From Nocardioides sp. Iso805N (GTDB lineage: Bacteria > Actinomycetota > Actinomycetes > Propionibacteriales > Nocardioidaceae), in contig NZ_KB822575.1 in NCBI RefSeq assembly GCF_000364605.1, positions 482,237 to 546,236 on the forward strand: 64,000 bases of DNA. The letters run 5' to 3'. How positions within the stretch are numbered: the first letter of the stretch is position 1; every line of letters begins with the position of its first letter. Position numbers and translations under genes: made by a program. A model generated the notes under the pieces. It was not told the DNA's origin. It saw only the letters and a program-made list of their open reading frames with translations, and did no database searches. Below are positions 24,476 to 32,446 of the stretch, one piece after another.

Positions 24476-25252
24476 TCACGCCCGGAAGTGCTCGCGCGCG
24501 AACTCCAGCGACTCGCGCAGGTCCGCCTCCCGATCGGTCTTGGAGGCGGCCTTGCGGGTGTTGATCTCCAGCACGATCTCGCCGTCGAACCCGGTCGTGG
24601 CGAGGTGTCGCAGGAAGGCGGCGGCATGCATGTCTCCCCGACCCGGGACCAGGTGCTGGTCCTTGGCGCCGTCGGTGCCGTCGGTGAGGTGGATGTGCCG
24701 CAACCGGCCGCCGAGCCGGTCGGCCATCGCGATCACGTCGTCCTGCGCGATGGCGGCGTGGGAGAGGTCGATGGTGGTGTTGGCATAGTCCTCGGTCGAG
24801 GGGTCCCAGTGCGGCAGGTACATCTGCATCGAGCGCTTCGAGGCCCGCCAGGGATACATGTTCTCCACGGCGAAGAACAGGCCGGTGTTGGCCTCCAGCT
24901 TGGCGATCCCCTCGACGAAGCCCGCGGCGTAGTCCTTCTGCCAGCGGAACGGCGGGTGCACCACCACCGTGCCGGCACCGACCGCGTGCGCCATCTCGGC
25001 AGAACGCTCGAGCTTGCCCCACGGGTCCGTGCCCCAGACCCGCTGGGTGAACAGCAGGCACGGCGCGTGCACCGCCGAGATCGGTATGTCGTGGTGCTCG
25101 CTGAGCTGCTGCACCGCCGAGGTCTGCTGGGACAGCGCATCGACGCCGACCATCACCTCGACAGCGTCGTAGCCGACCGACTTCGCGTAGCCGAACGCGT
25201 GCGCGGTCGACTCGGGGTAGACCGAGACGGTGGAAAGGCCGATGCGGGTCAT
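24476..25252 (-). CDS. Sugar phosphate isomerase/epimerase family protein (AP endonuclease 2-like TIM barrel)
   Basis: 258 aa. Strand-end residues expected for the metal site of the xylose isomerase-like barrel are visible: VVHPP, VENMYPW, TIDLSHAAIA, HIHLTDG and VLEINTRK. The substrate cannot be read from the sequence. It sits between the Ppx/GppA phosphatase and proC on one strand with 21- and 35-base gaps, a conserved actinobacterial order, so cotranscription is likely. Confidence 0.85.
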   Translation of the reverse strand: MTRIGLSTVSVYPESTAHAFGYAKSVGYDAVEVMVGVDALSQQTSAVQQLSEHHDIPISAVHAPCLLFTQRVWGTDPWGKLERSAEMAHAVGAGTVVVHPPFRWQKDYAAGFVEGIAKLEANTGLFFAVENMYPWRASKRSMQMYLPHWDPSTEDYANTTIDLSHAAIAQDDVIAMADRLGGRLRHIHLTDGTDGAKDQHLVPGRGDMHAAAFLRHLATTGFDGEIVLEINTRKAASKTDREADLRESLEFAREHFRA

Positions 25253-25273
25253 CGTCGAGTCCTCATGGTGTCC

Positions 25274-26218
25274 TCATCGGATCCGGACGCTCATCTGGTC
25301 GAGCCGCTCGAGGATCACGCCCTCGCGCAGCGCCCACGGGCAGATCTCGAGCTCCGGCAGGTCGAAGATGTCCATGCAGGCCTCGGCCACGAACGCGCCG
25401 GGCACGATCTGGTGGGCGCGGTCTGCGCTGACGCCGGGCAGTCCGGAGAGCTCACGGCGCGACATCCCCACCAGCTTGGGCACCCAGCGGCTCAGCTCCT
25501 CCAGCGGCAGCGTCCGGCGTACGAGCGGGCCGTCTCCGCTGGGGGCGGCGCCGCAGATCCGGGCCAGGCTGCGGAAGGTCTTCGAGGTCGCCACCGCCTT
25601 GTCGCACGCGCCGGCGCGGATCAGGTGGCCGGCATCCTGCGCGATCGAGGCACGGATCCGCTTGCGCAGGTCCCTGATGACGTCCTCGCCGGGGGCGTGG
25701 TCAGCGTCGGTGAAGTAGGTGCTGGCGAGTCGGGCCGCGCCCAGCGGCAGCGACCAGGCCACGTCGGGGCCCTCGTCGGTGCCGCCGGCCAGCTCCAGCG
25801 AGCCGCCGCCGATGTCGAACACCGCGAGCCGTCCCGCCGACCAACCGAACCAGCGACGCACCGCCAGGAAGGTCAACCGGGCCTCGTCCTCACCTGCCAG
25901 CACGTCGATCGTCACCCCGGTCTGCTCGCGCACGTGCTCCAGCACGGCGTCGGAGTTGACCGCGTCGCGCACCGCCGACGTCGCGAACGAGAGCATCTCG
26001 GCGCAGCCCTTGTCCTCGGCGACGCCGAGCGCCGCGGCGGTGAAGGTCGTCAGTGCATCGATCCCGCGCTGGGTGACGGCGCCGTGCTCGTCGAGGTGCT
26101 CGGCCAGCCGCAGCGGCTGCTTGTAGGAGTACGCCGGAAGCGGCGCAGCGCCGCCGTGGGCATCCACGACCAGCAGGTGACCGGTGTTGGAGCCGATGTC
26201 GAGCACGCCCAGCCGCAT
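25274..26218 (-). CDS. Ppx/GppA phosphatase family protein
   Basis: 314 aa. The ASKHA fold motifs are [18 protein letters not shown] at the N terminus and [14 protein letters not shown] in the middle, with [12 protein letters not shown] between them. Family members hydrolyse polyphosphate or pppGpp; actinobacterial members of this length often lack the C-terminal domains of E. coli Ppx. ATG at 26218; the frame continues upstream without support. It diverges from the Cys-rich gene with 131 bases between, in which no clear promoter was recognised. Confidence 0.9.
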   Translation of the reverse strand: MRLGVLDIGSNTGHLLVVDAHGGAAPLPAYSYKQPLRLAEHLDEHGAVTQRGIDALTTFTAAALGVAEDKGCAEMLSFATSAVRDAVNSDAVLEHVREQTGVTIDVLAGEDEARLTFLAVRRWFGWSAGRLAVFDIGGGSLELAGGTDEGPDVAWSLPLGAARLASTYFTDADHAPGEDVIRDLRKRIRASIAQDAGHLIRAGACDKAVATSKTFRSLARICGAAPSGDGPLVRRTLPLEELSRWVPKLVGMSRRELSGLPGVSADRAHQIVPGAFVAEACMDIFDLPELEICPWALREGVILERLDQMSVRIR

Positions 26219-26349
26219 GGGCCCCACGCTACCGGGCGATCGTGGCCGGCACATTGCCTGCGCGTGTCGTCGGACGGCGTACGACGCCTCGTCCGGCTGG
26301 CGCCAGGCGCGGCACGACGAGTGCTGGCCCACGCCGTACGCTTCGGCTC

Positions 26350-27114
26350 ATGCCCGAAGTACCCCTCGACTTCCCCCGCGCCTGGGTGGAGTTCGTCAAT
26401 CCCGACGACGCCGAGGAGGTGCTGCGCTGCGACCTGACCTGGTTGACGTCGAGCTACAGCTGCATCTTCGGGCAGGGCTGCGCCGGCATCTACGCCTCGG
26501 CCCCCGATGTCGGCTGTTGCACCCTCGGGGCGCACTTCTCGGACGAGGACGACGAGGAGCGCGTCGCGGCGTACGTCGATCAGCTCACCCCCGAGCTGTG
26601 GCAGCTCAGGCCCGCCGGGCGCAAGGTCAAACGCAGCGACTGGGTCGCGAAGGACGACGAGGGTGAGCGCAAGACCCTGGCCGTCGAGGTCGACGGGCAG
26701 CAGGCGTGCGTCTTCCACAACCGCCCGGGATTCGAGGGCGGCGCCGGATGCGCGCTGCACATCCTCGCGCTGCAGCAGGGCCGCAACCCGCTGGAGACCA
26801 AGCCCGACGTCTGCTGGCAGCTGCCGCTGCGGCGTACGTTCCGTGACGTGGAGCGCCAGGACGGCACCACCTACACCGAGGTCAGCATCGGGGAGTACGA
26901 CCGCCGCGGCTGGGGACCGGGTGGACATGACCTGGACTGGTACTGCACCGGCAATCCGGTCGCCCACGTCGCCGCGGAGCCGCTCTACCTGACCAGCCGC
27001 GCCGAGCTGGTCGCGCTGATGGGCGAGGCTGCCTATGCCGAGCTGGCCCATCACTGCGAGGCGCACCTGCGCTCGCGATCGCTGTTGGCGATCCATCCCG
27101 CCGATCCGCACTGA
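26350..27114 (+). CDS. Conserved cysteine-rich protein of unknown function
   Basis: 254 aa, soluble. Ten cysteines, five of them in residues 27-57 ([20 protein letters not shown], then GCC), and further ones in CVFH, GAGCALH, VCWQ, YCTG and HHC. Paired Cys/His positions suggest a metal or Fe-S centre, but no family motif was recognised with confidence; YkgJ/DUF3109-like zinc- or iron-binding proteins are the nearest comparison. Similar proteins are widespread in actinobacteria. ATG at 26350 opens the conserved part directly. Confidence 0.75.
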   Translation: MPEVPLDFPRAWVEFVNPDDAEEVLRCDLTWLTSSYSCIFGQGCAGIYASAPDVGCCTLGAHFSDEDDEERVAAYVDQLTPELWQLRPAGRKVKRSDWVAKDDEGERKTLAVEVDGQQACVFHNRPGFEGGAGCALHILALQQGRNPLETKPDVCWQLPLRRTFRDVERQDGTTYTEVSIGEYDRRGWGPGGHDLDWYCTGNPVAHVAAEPLYLTSRAELVALMGEAAYAELAHHCEAHLRSRSLLAIHPADPH

Positions 27115-27182
27115 GGGTCGCCCCAGGCAGTTGTTCGCCAGTCGTTCGACCGTCCCTCGGCGGTCGGCGGGGGTGTCTTCAC

Positions 27183-27200
27183 TGTCTCGATATCAAGACA
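27183..27200. promoter_or_regulatory. Near-perfect 18-bp palindrome upstream of the VOC gene
   Basis: TGTCTCGATATCAAGACA is symmetrical except for one base pair. It is 50 bases before the VOC gene start and looks like the operator of a dimeric regulator. The regulator is unknown. Confidence 0.4.
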
Positions 27201-27249
27201 CCTCGACCCCCATGTTGGTGTGGAGCCAGGGTGTGTTCAGAATCAAGGC

Positions 27250-27906
27250 ATGCGCCTGGACCATCTTTCCTACGCCGCCGGCCCTGACGGCCTGATCAGC
27301 ACCGCGAAGCGGATCGGCGAGCTGCTCGGCCAGGACTTCGTCGACGGGGGCGTGCACCCTCGCTTCGGCACGCGCAACATGACGCTGCCGCTGCGCGGTG
27401 GGATCTACCTGGAGGTCGTCGAGGCGCTCGATCACCCGGCCTCCGACAAGGCGCCGTTCGGCCAGGCCGTCAAGGCCCGCTCCGCTCTCGGCGGCGGCTG
27501 GATGGGCTGGGTCGTCTCGGTCGAGGACATGGCGCCGGTCGAGGAACGGCTCGGCCGCCCGTGGGTCGACGGCAACCGCCACCTGCCCGACGGCACCGCG
27601 CTGCGGTGGAAGCAGATCGGCATCAACGGCCTGATCGCCGACCCGCAGCTGCCCTACTTCATCCACTGGCTCACCCCGGAGCTCCACCCGGGCAACGCCG
27701 GCTCGGACGTCACCTTGACCTGCATCGAGATCTCGGGCGAGAAGCAGCGCGTCAAGGACTACCTCGCCGACGAGTTCAAGGAGCGCACCGACCCCTACAC
27801 CGGCCGGCCGGCCGAGGACGTCGCGATGCACTGGGTCGCCGAGCACGGCACCCCGGGCCTGCTCGCCGCGCAGTTCACCACGCCCAACGGCGACGTGCGG
27901 ATCTGA
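27250..27906 (+). CDS. VOC/glyoxalase-like domain protein
   Basis: 218 aa. It begins MRLDHLSYAAG and contains GGIYLEVVEALDHP, as in the two-module VOC fold of the glyoxalase-like family, with the second module from about residue 100 (WKQIGINGLIADPQLPYFIHW). Metal ligands are not clear, so the activity is open. The first ATG of the domain at 27250 is chosen. It is followed 10 bases later by a methyltransferase. Confidence 0.8.
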   Translation: MRLDHLSYAAGPDGLISTAKRIGELLGQDFVDGGVHPRFGTRNMTLPLRGGIYLEVVEALDHPASDKAPFGQAVKARSALGGGWMGWVVSVEDMAPVEERLGRPWVDGNRHLPDGTALRWKQIGINGLIADPQLPYFIHWLTPELHPGNAGSDVTLTCIEISGEKQRVKDYLADEFKERTDPYTGRPAEDVAMHWVAEHGTPGLLAAQFTTPNGDVRI

Positions 27907-27916
27907 GGCCAGGCCC

Positions 27917-28615
27917 TTGACCGGGCCGGCCGCGGGAGCGGTGCCGAGCCCGAACATCTGGCACCACACGGCGACCTACGAGCTGGAGAACCTCGCCGCC
28001 GACCCCGACGGGCGACTCTGGTCCACGCTGCAGTCGATCACCTCCTGGCAGGGCCGTGACGTGCTCGACCTCGGCTGTGGCAGTGGCTTCCACCTGCCCC
28101 GCTTCGCTGAGACGGCGCGCTCGGTCGTCGGAGTCGAGCCGCATCCCGATCTGGTCGCGCTCGCGCGCCGGCGTACCCGGCGTCTGGGCAACGTCTCTGT
28201 CCAACAAGGGGTGGCCCAGGCGATCCCGCTGCCGGACGCGTCGGTGGACGTGGTGCACGTGCGATGGGCCTACTTCTTCGGCCCCGGGGGCGAGCCCGGC
28301 CTCGCGGAGCTCGATCGCGTCGTACGCCGCGGCGGCACGGCGTTGGTGATCGACAACGACGCCACCCGCTCGACGTTCGGCCGGTGGTTCCAGCAGGGCT
28401 ATCCCGGCATCGACGCGGCCGCGGTGGAGCGGTTCTGGTCGCTGCACGGCTGGGCGCGGAGCAGCGTCGACATGGGCTGGCGGTTCTCCTCCCGCGATGA
28501 CCTGGAGGCGGTGGTCAGGATCGAGTTCGCCCGCGAGGTGGCCGACGCCGTGCTCGCAGAGCACCAGGGGCTCGAGGTCGACTACGCGGTCAACGTCTGG
28601 TCCAAGCGCTTCTGA
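27917..28615 (+). CDS. Class I SAM-dependent methyltransferase
   Basis: 232 aa. Motif I is VLDLGCGSGFHLPRFAE, then VVGVEPHPDLVALARRR, GVAQAIPLPDASVDVVHVRWAYFF and LDRVVRRGGTALVID, the usual order of a Methyltransf_11 domain. Substrate unknown. A TTG at 27917 with a GAGG site 9 bases before it is the likely start; GTG at 27941 is an alternative. Its stop lies 6 bases from that of the convergent coiled-coil gene. Confidence 0.88.
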   Translation: MTGPAAGAVPSPNIWHHTATYELENLAADPDGRLWSTLQSITSWQGRDVLDLGCGSGFHLPRFAETARSVVGVEPHPDLVALARRRTRRLGNVSVQQGVAQAIPLPDASVDVVHVRWAYFFGPGGEPGLAELDRVVRRGGTALVIDNDATRSTFGRWFQQGYPGIDAAAVERFWSLHGWARSSVDMGWRFSSRDDLEAVVRIEFAREVADAVLAEHQGLEVDYAVNVWSKRF

Positions 28616-28621
28616 GGCGAC

Positions 28622-28999
28622 CTAGTCCGCGCGCTTCTGCTCCCATGGCGGCCGCATGCCGGCGGCGAGCCCGTAGATCCTGTCGTCGAGTCGAGCGATA
28701 TCGGTCTTCAGATCGGTCCGCAGCTCCGCCATGTCCTGCTTCAGCTCGGTCCGCAGCTCCGCCATGTCCTGCTTCAGCTCAGTCCGCAGCTCCACCATGT
28801 CCTGCTTCAGCTCAGTCCGAGTGTCGGCGATCTCCTGCTTCAGCTCGGTCCGCAGCTCAGCGATGTCCTGCTTCAACTCCACCCGCAGCGAGCCCGTCTC
28901 ACCCTTGATGTCGCGACGCAACGCGGCATACAGGCTGGCGGCGGCAGTGACCACCACGGCGAGCGAGACCCACGTGTCGAGCGACAAGGAGATCACCAT
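28622..28999 (-). CDS. Membrane-anchored hendecad-repeat coiled-coil protein
   Basis: 125 aa. A membrane span at ~11-27 (VSLAVVVTAAASLYAAL) is followed by six 11-residue units at 41-106, of the form ELKQDMAELRT. An 11-residue period predicts a slightly right-handed coiled coil projecting from the membrane. At DNA level this is a 33-bp tandem repeat at 28682-28879, with the two central units identical in protein. No enzymatic motif. Similar short anchored coiled-coil proteins exist but none with known function was recognised. Confidence 0.7.
   Translation of the reverse strand: MVISLSLDTWVSLAVVVTAAASLYAALRRDIKGETGSLRVELKQDIAELRTELKQEIADTRTELKQDMVELRTELKQDMAELRTELKQDMAELRTDLKTDIARLDDRIYGLAAGMRPPWEQKRAD
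28682..28879 (-). repeat. 33-bp tandem repeat inside the coiled-coil gene
   Basis: Six units of 33 bp, each encoding one 11-residue coiled-coil turn. The central copies are nearly identical in bases as well as in protein, so the array could expand or contract by slippage. Confidence 0.8.
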
Positions 29000-29125
29000 C
29001 CCAGTGTGAGGGAGTCCGGAGGAATTGACCAGCACGCTAGCCACCCGAACGGGCGGCCGCGGCCAGAGACGGCCAGCCTGTGGAGGGTCCGCCCCGCCTG
29101 GCTCCCTGTGGAGGAATCCGACCTC

Positions 29126-30004
29126 TCAGCCCTTCACGGCGCCCTCGAGACCCTCGCTTCGCAGGAAGAAGCGCTGGAAGAACAAGAAGAACACGATCGG
29201 CAGCGCCGTCGAGATCAGCAGCGCGGCCAGGAAGGTGTCGATCGGCGTCACCGGGGCCAGCGACGGCAGCCGCACCGAGATCGGCTGCTTCTCCGGGTCG
29301 GGCAGCACGATCAACGGCCAGATGAAGTCCTTCCAGGCGGCGAGGAGCGCGAAGACCGACACCACACCGAGAACCGGCCGCGACATCGGCAGCACGATGG
29401 AGGTGAAGAGCCGCACCGGGCCCGCTCCATCCACCCGGGCGGCCTCCAGGATCTCGCGCGGGAGGTTGTCGAAGAAGCGCTTCATCAGGGCCACGTTGAA
29501 CGCGCTCGCGCCGGCCGGCAGGAATGCTCCCCAGTAGGTGTTGACCAGGGAGGTGTGGATCAGCGGCAGCTTGAGCACGGTGAGGTAGAGCGGCACCAGC
29601 AGCACCACCGTGGGCACGAACATGGTGGCGAGGACGGCGCCGTACAGGAAGCGGCCGTAGGAGGGCCGCAGCACCGAGAGCGCGTAGCCCGCGGTGGTCG
29701 CGACCAGCATCTGCACCGCCCAGGAACCGGCCGCGATGATCAGCGTGTTCACCATGTAGTGGCCGAGGTGGAGGCCGTTCCAGGCGTCGCCGAGGATCGA
29801 CCAGTCCGGCCCGTTCGGCCAGATCGCCATCGGCTTGCGCAGGGTGTCCTGAGCCGGTGTGACCGCCGACTTGGCCAGCCACAACAGCGGTCCGAGGGCG
29901 ACCACCACCAACAGCAGCAGGATGACCACGTTGAGGATCCGCCGTGCCCAGCGGACGCCGGTACGTCGCAGGTCGGTCGTGGAGACGAAGCTGTTCTCGC
30001 TCAT
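29126..30004 (-). CDS. Carbohydrate ABC transporter permease (MalG type)
   Basis: 292 aa, six predicted spans. The EAA loop for the ATPase contact reads EILEAARVDGAGPVRLFTSIVLPMSRPVLG. ATG at 30004 overlaps the stop of the other permease gene by 4 bases. With 30001-31020 and the binding protein it forms a CUT1-type sugar importer. No ATPase gene is present in the cluster, so a shared MsiK/MsmK-like ATPase elsewhere probably drives it. Confidence 0.92.
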   Translation of the reverse strand: MSENSFVSTTDLRRTGVRWARRILNVVILLLLVVVALGPLLWLAKSAVTPAQDTLRKPMAIWPNGPDWSILGDAWNGLHLGHYMVNTLIIAAGSWAVQMLVATTAGYALSVLRPSYGRFLYGAVLATMFVPTVVLLVPLYLTVLKLPLIHTSLVNTYWGAFLPAGASAFNVALMKRFFDNLPREILEAARVDGAGPVRLFTSIVLPMSRPVLGVVSVFALLAAWKDFIWPLIVLPDPEKQPISVRLPSLAPVTPIDTFLAALLISTALPIVFFLFFQRFFLRSEGLEGAVKG

Positions 30005-31020
30005 GAGTCGCTCCAGGAACGGGTGAGACGGAAGTAGATCCAGGACAGCAGCGCCAGGGCGAGCGCCAGCAGCAGACTCAGTGCGGTGGCATCCCCGTAG
30101 TCGCCGCCTCCGGTGGTGCTGCCGAAGGCGTAGTTGTAGATCAGGAGCAGCACCGTGAGCGAGGCGTTGTCCGGTCCGCCGTCGGTGAACAGATACGGCT
30201 CGAGAAACACCTGTGCGGTGCCGATGATCTGCAGGATCAGGGTGACCAGCATGATCGCGCGCAGGTGCGGCAGGGTGATGTGGAAGAGCTTGCGCCAGAT
30301 TCCGGCACCATCGACCTCGGCGGCGTCGTACAGCTCCTTGGGGACCGACGTCAGCGCGGCCAGGTAGATGATCACCGTGCCACCGGCCGCTGCCCAGGTC
30401 GCCTCCATCACCAGCGAGGGCAGCACCCAGTGCGCGGAGACCAGCCATGGCACCGGACCGATCCCGAACCAGCCGAGCACGGTGTTGAACACGCCGTCGC
30501 CGCTCGCGTCGTAGAAGAACTGCCACAGCAGCACCGCGACGGCTGGTGGGACCACCACCGGAAGATAGGCCAGTACGGCGTACAGGCCACGGGCCCGGCG
30601 CAGGTCGCTCATCGCGATCGCCAGCAGCAGCGGAATGGGATAGCCGATCACGAACGCGAGGCCGGCGAAGACGACGGTGTTGCGTAGCGCGGTGGGCAGC
30701 AGTGGATCGCTCAGCACGCGGTGGAAGTTGGCGAAGCCGACCCAGTGCGCCGGCTCGACCAGGTTGGTCTGCTGGAAGGCCATCACCACCGTGCGGGCGA
30801 TCGGCCACCAGGAGAACAGCCCGAAGACGAGCAGCATCGGCAGCAGGAACAGCACCGTGACGGGTCCCCCGCCGCGCCACCAGCCCGACACCCGGGCCAG
30901 CGCCCGCGCCGCCCGGCCGGTGTGGGGGCCGTGGGGATCGGACCCTGGCGAGGCGGGGGTCGTGTACGTCGGGCGGCGCCGGCCGGGCTGCTGCCCGGCC
31001 GGCGCCTGGATCTGCGTCAT
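30001..31020 (-). CDS. Carbohydrate ABC transporter permease (MalF type)
   Basis: 339 aa. A long polar N-terminal stretch (~45 residues, Pro/Gly-rich) precedes six spans starting VLFLLPMLLVFGLFSWWPIA. The EAA loop is ELYDAAEVDGAGIWRKLFHITLPHLRAIM. The gene starts 1 base after the binding-protein stop codon and overlaps the next permease, so the three are one transcript. Confidence 0.92.
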   Translation of the reverse strand: MTQIQAPAGQQPGRRRPTYTTPASPGSDPHGPHTGRAARALARVSGWWRGGGPVTVLFLLPMLLVFGLFSWWPIARTVVMAFQQTNLVEPAHWVGFANFHRVLSDPLLPTALRNTVVFAGLAFVIGYPIPLLLAIAMSDLRRARGLYAVLAYLPVVVPPAVAVLLWQFFYDASGDGVFNTVLGWFGIGPVPWLVSAHWVLPSLVMEATWAAAGGTVIIYLAALTSVPKELYDAAEVDGAGIWRKLFHITLPHLRAIMLVTLILQIIGTAQVFLEPYLFTDGGPDNASLTVLLLIYNYAFGSTTGGGDYGDATALSLLLALALALLSWIYFRLTRSWSDS

Positions 31021-31021
31021 A

Positions 31022-32404
31022 TCAGCCCTGGTCGATGATCTGCTGAGCCTTCTGGTTCGCCTGTTGGAGCAGGCTGGGGATGTCAGCGCCCTTGTCGCTG
31101 AGCACCTTCTGCACGACGGGGTCGAGGGCGCCGTACACACCCTGGGTCTGGACCGCCGGCTCGGCGACCAGCTTGAGGGCGAACATGGAGTCGGTGTAGC
31201 CCTGCATCTGGCCCAGCGGCACGTTGACGTAGTCCTTGATCCAGGTCTGGTAGTTCGTGTAGGAGGCCTGGTCGAAGATCGGGAACGTCGGCGTACCGAC
31301 CGGCTGCTTGCTGGCGGTCTGCGCCTTCGCGTCGGCGACGGCGGCGTCCTGGTCGGTGTACTTCTTCACGCGGAAGAAGTCGGCCCACTCCACGGCGGCC
31401 TTGGCCTCGGTGGGGCTCGCCTTGGCGCTGACGACGTTGACCGAGCCACCACCGAGGGCGCCGGCGTCGGAGGAGTCGGTCAGCGGGATCGCCGTCAGGC
31501 CGTAGTCGTCGGGGTTGATCTTGTCGGTGGTCACCAGCGCGTTGTAGACGTCGGAGCCCGAGACGAACATGCCGATCTTGCCGGCGGCGAACGCCTGGTT
31601 GACGCCGGCCCAGTCGTAGGAGTTGTTCGGCGAGATCGAGCCGTCCTCCCAACGCATGTCGTGCAGCATCTGCAGCGCCTGCTCGGTGCCCGGGTTGTCG
31701 AGGGTCGCGGTCTTGCCGTCCTCGCTCTCGACCCGCCCGCCCATCGCGTAGGTGAGGGTCGTCAGGATCCAGCCGCCGGTGTTGGACTTGGTCATCTCAC
31801 CGAAGCCGGCCTGGCCGGTCTTGTCGTGGATGGCCTTGGCGTCGGCGCGGACCTCGTCCCAGGTCGTCGGCGGCTTGTCCGGGTCGAGGCCGGCCTGCTT
31901 GAACAAGGTGCGGTTGTAGTGCAGCCCGTTGGCGTAGACGTCGCTGGGCAGACCGTAGACCTTGCCGTCGGTGCCCTCGGCCGCGGCCAGCACGTTCTTG
32001 TTGAGGGTGTCGAAGTACGGCAGTGCCCGGATGTCCTGGTCGACGTCGGCAACCTGGTGCCGCGCGACCAGGCCCTTGGTGTCGGTGAAGGGCACCCGGA
32101 AGGAGACCGGGAGGGTCCCGCCGGCGAGCTGCGCCGGGAAGGTGGCGGCGTTCCACTGCCACTCCTTGGGCACGATGGTGATGTCGGGGTGCAGCTTGTG
32201 GAAGGCCGCGGCCTGCTGCTTCACGTAGTCGATCGTGGCCTGCTGGTCACCAGGGCGCCAGCCTTCGACGCTGATGGTGACCGAGCCCTTGCTGGCGCTG
32301 GCGCCGTCGCTGTTGTTGGACGAGCCGCAGCCGGCGAGTGTTGCCGAGCCGAGCGCCACGGCGGTGATGCTGAGCGCCACGGCGCGCAGTCGGGTTGTCT
32401 TCAT
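31022..32404 (-). CDS. Extracellular sugar-binding lipoprotein
   Basis: 460 aa. A signal peptide ending in the lipobox LAGC (C26) anchors it outside the membrane. The body is a family-1 solute-binding fold: GKVYGLPSDVYANGLHYNRTLFKQAGLDPDKPPTTWDE is typical of maltose/oligosaccharide binders, and FAAGKIGMFVSG is another landmark. Alpha-glucosides are the likely ligands given the adjacent GH13 gene (inference). Confidence 0.92.
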   Translation of the reverse strand: MKTTRLRAVALSITAVALGSATLAGCGSSNNSDGASASKGSVTISVEGWRPGDQQATIDYVKQQAAAFHKLHPDITIVPKEWQWNAATFPAQLAGGTLPVSFRVPFTDTKGLVARHQVADVDQDIRALPYFDTLNKNVLAAAEGTDGKVYGLPSDVYANGLHYNRTLFKQAGLDPDKPPTTWDEVRADAKAIHDKTGQAGFGEMTKSNTGGWILTTLTYAMGGRVESEDGKTATLDNPGTEQALQMLHDMRWEDGSISPNNSYDWAGVNQAFAAGKIGMFVSGSDVYNALVTTDKINPDDYGLTAIPLTDSSDAGALGGGSVNVVSAKASPTEAKAAVEWADFFRVKKYTDQDAAVADAKAQTASKQPVGTPTFPIFDQASYTNYQTWIKDYVNVPLGQMQGYTDSMFALKLVAEPAVQTQGVYGALDPVVQKVLSDKGADIPSLLQQANQKAQQIIDQG

Positions 32405-32446
32405 GGTGCCTACTCCTGGTCAGAACGGTGGTGGGGTGGAGCCTGG

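Noticed and set aside
24488..26437. Long plus-strand frame across the isomerase and Ppx/GppA genes
   Set aside because: Runs antisense through two recognised genes with no ribosome site or domain; typical antisense open frame of GC-rich DNA.
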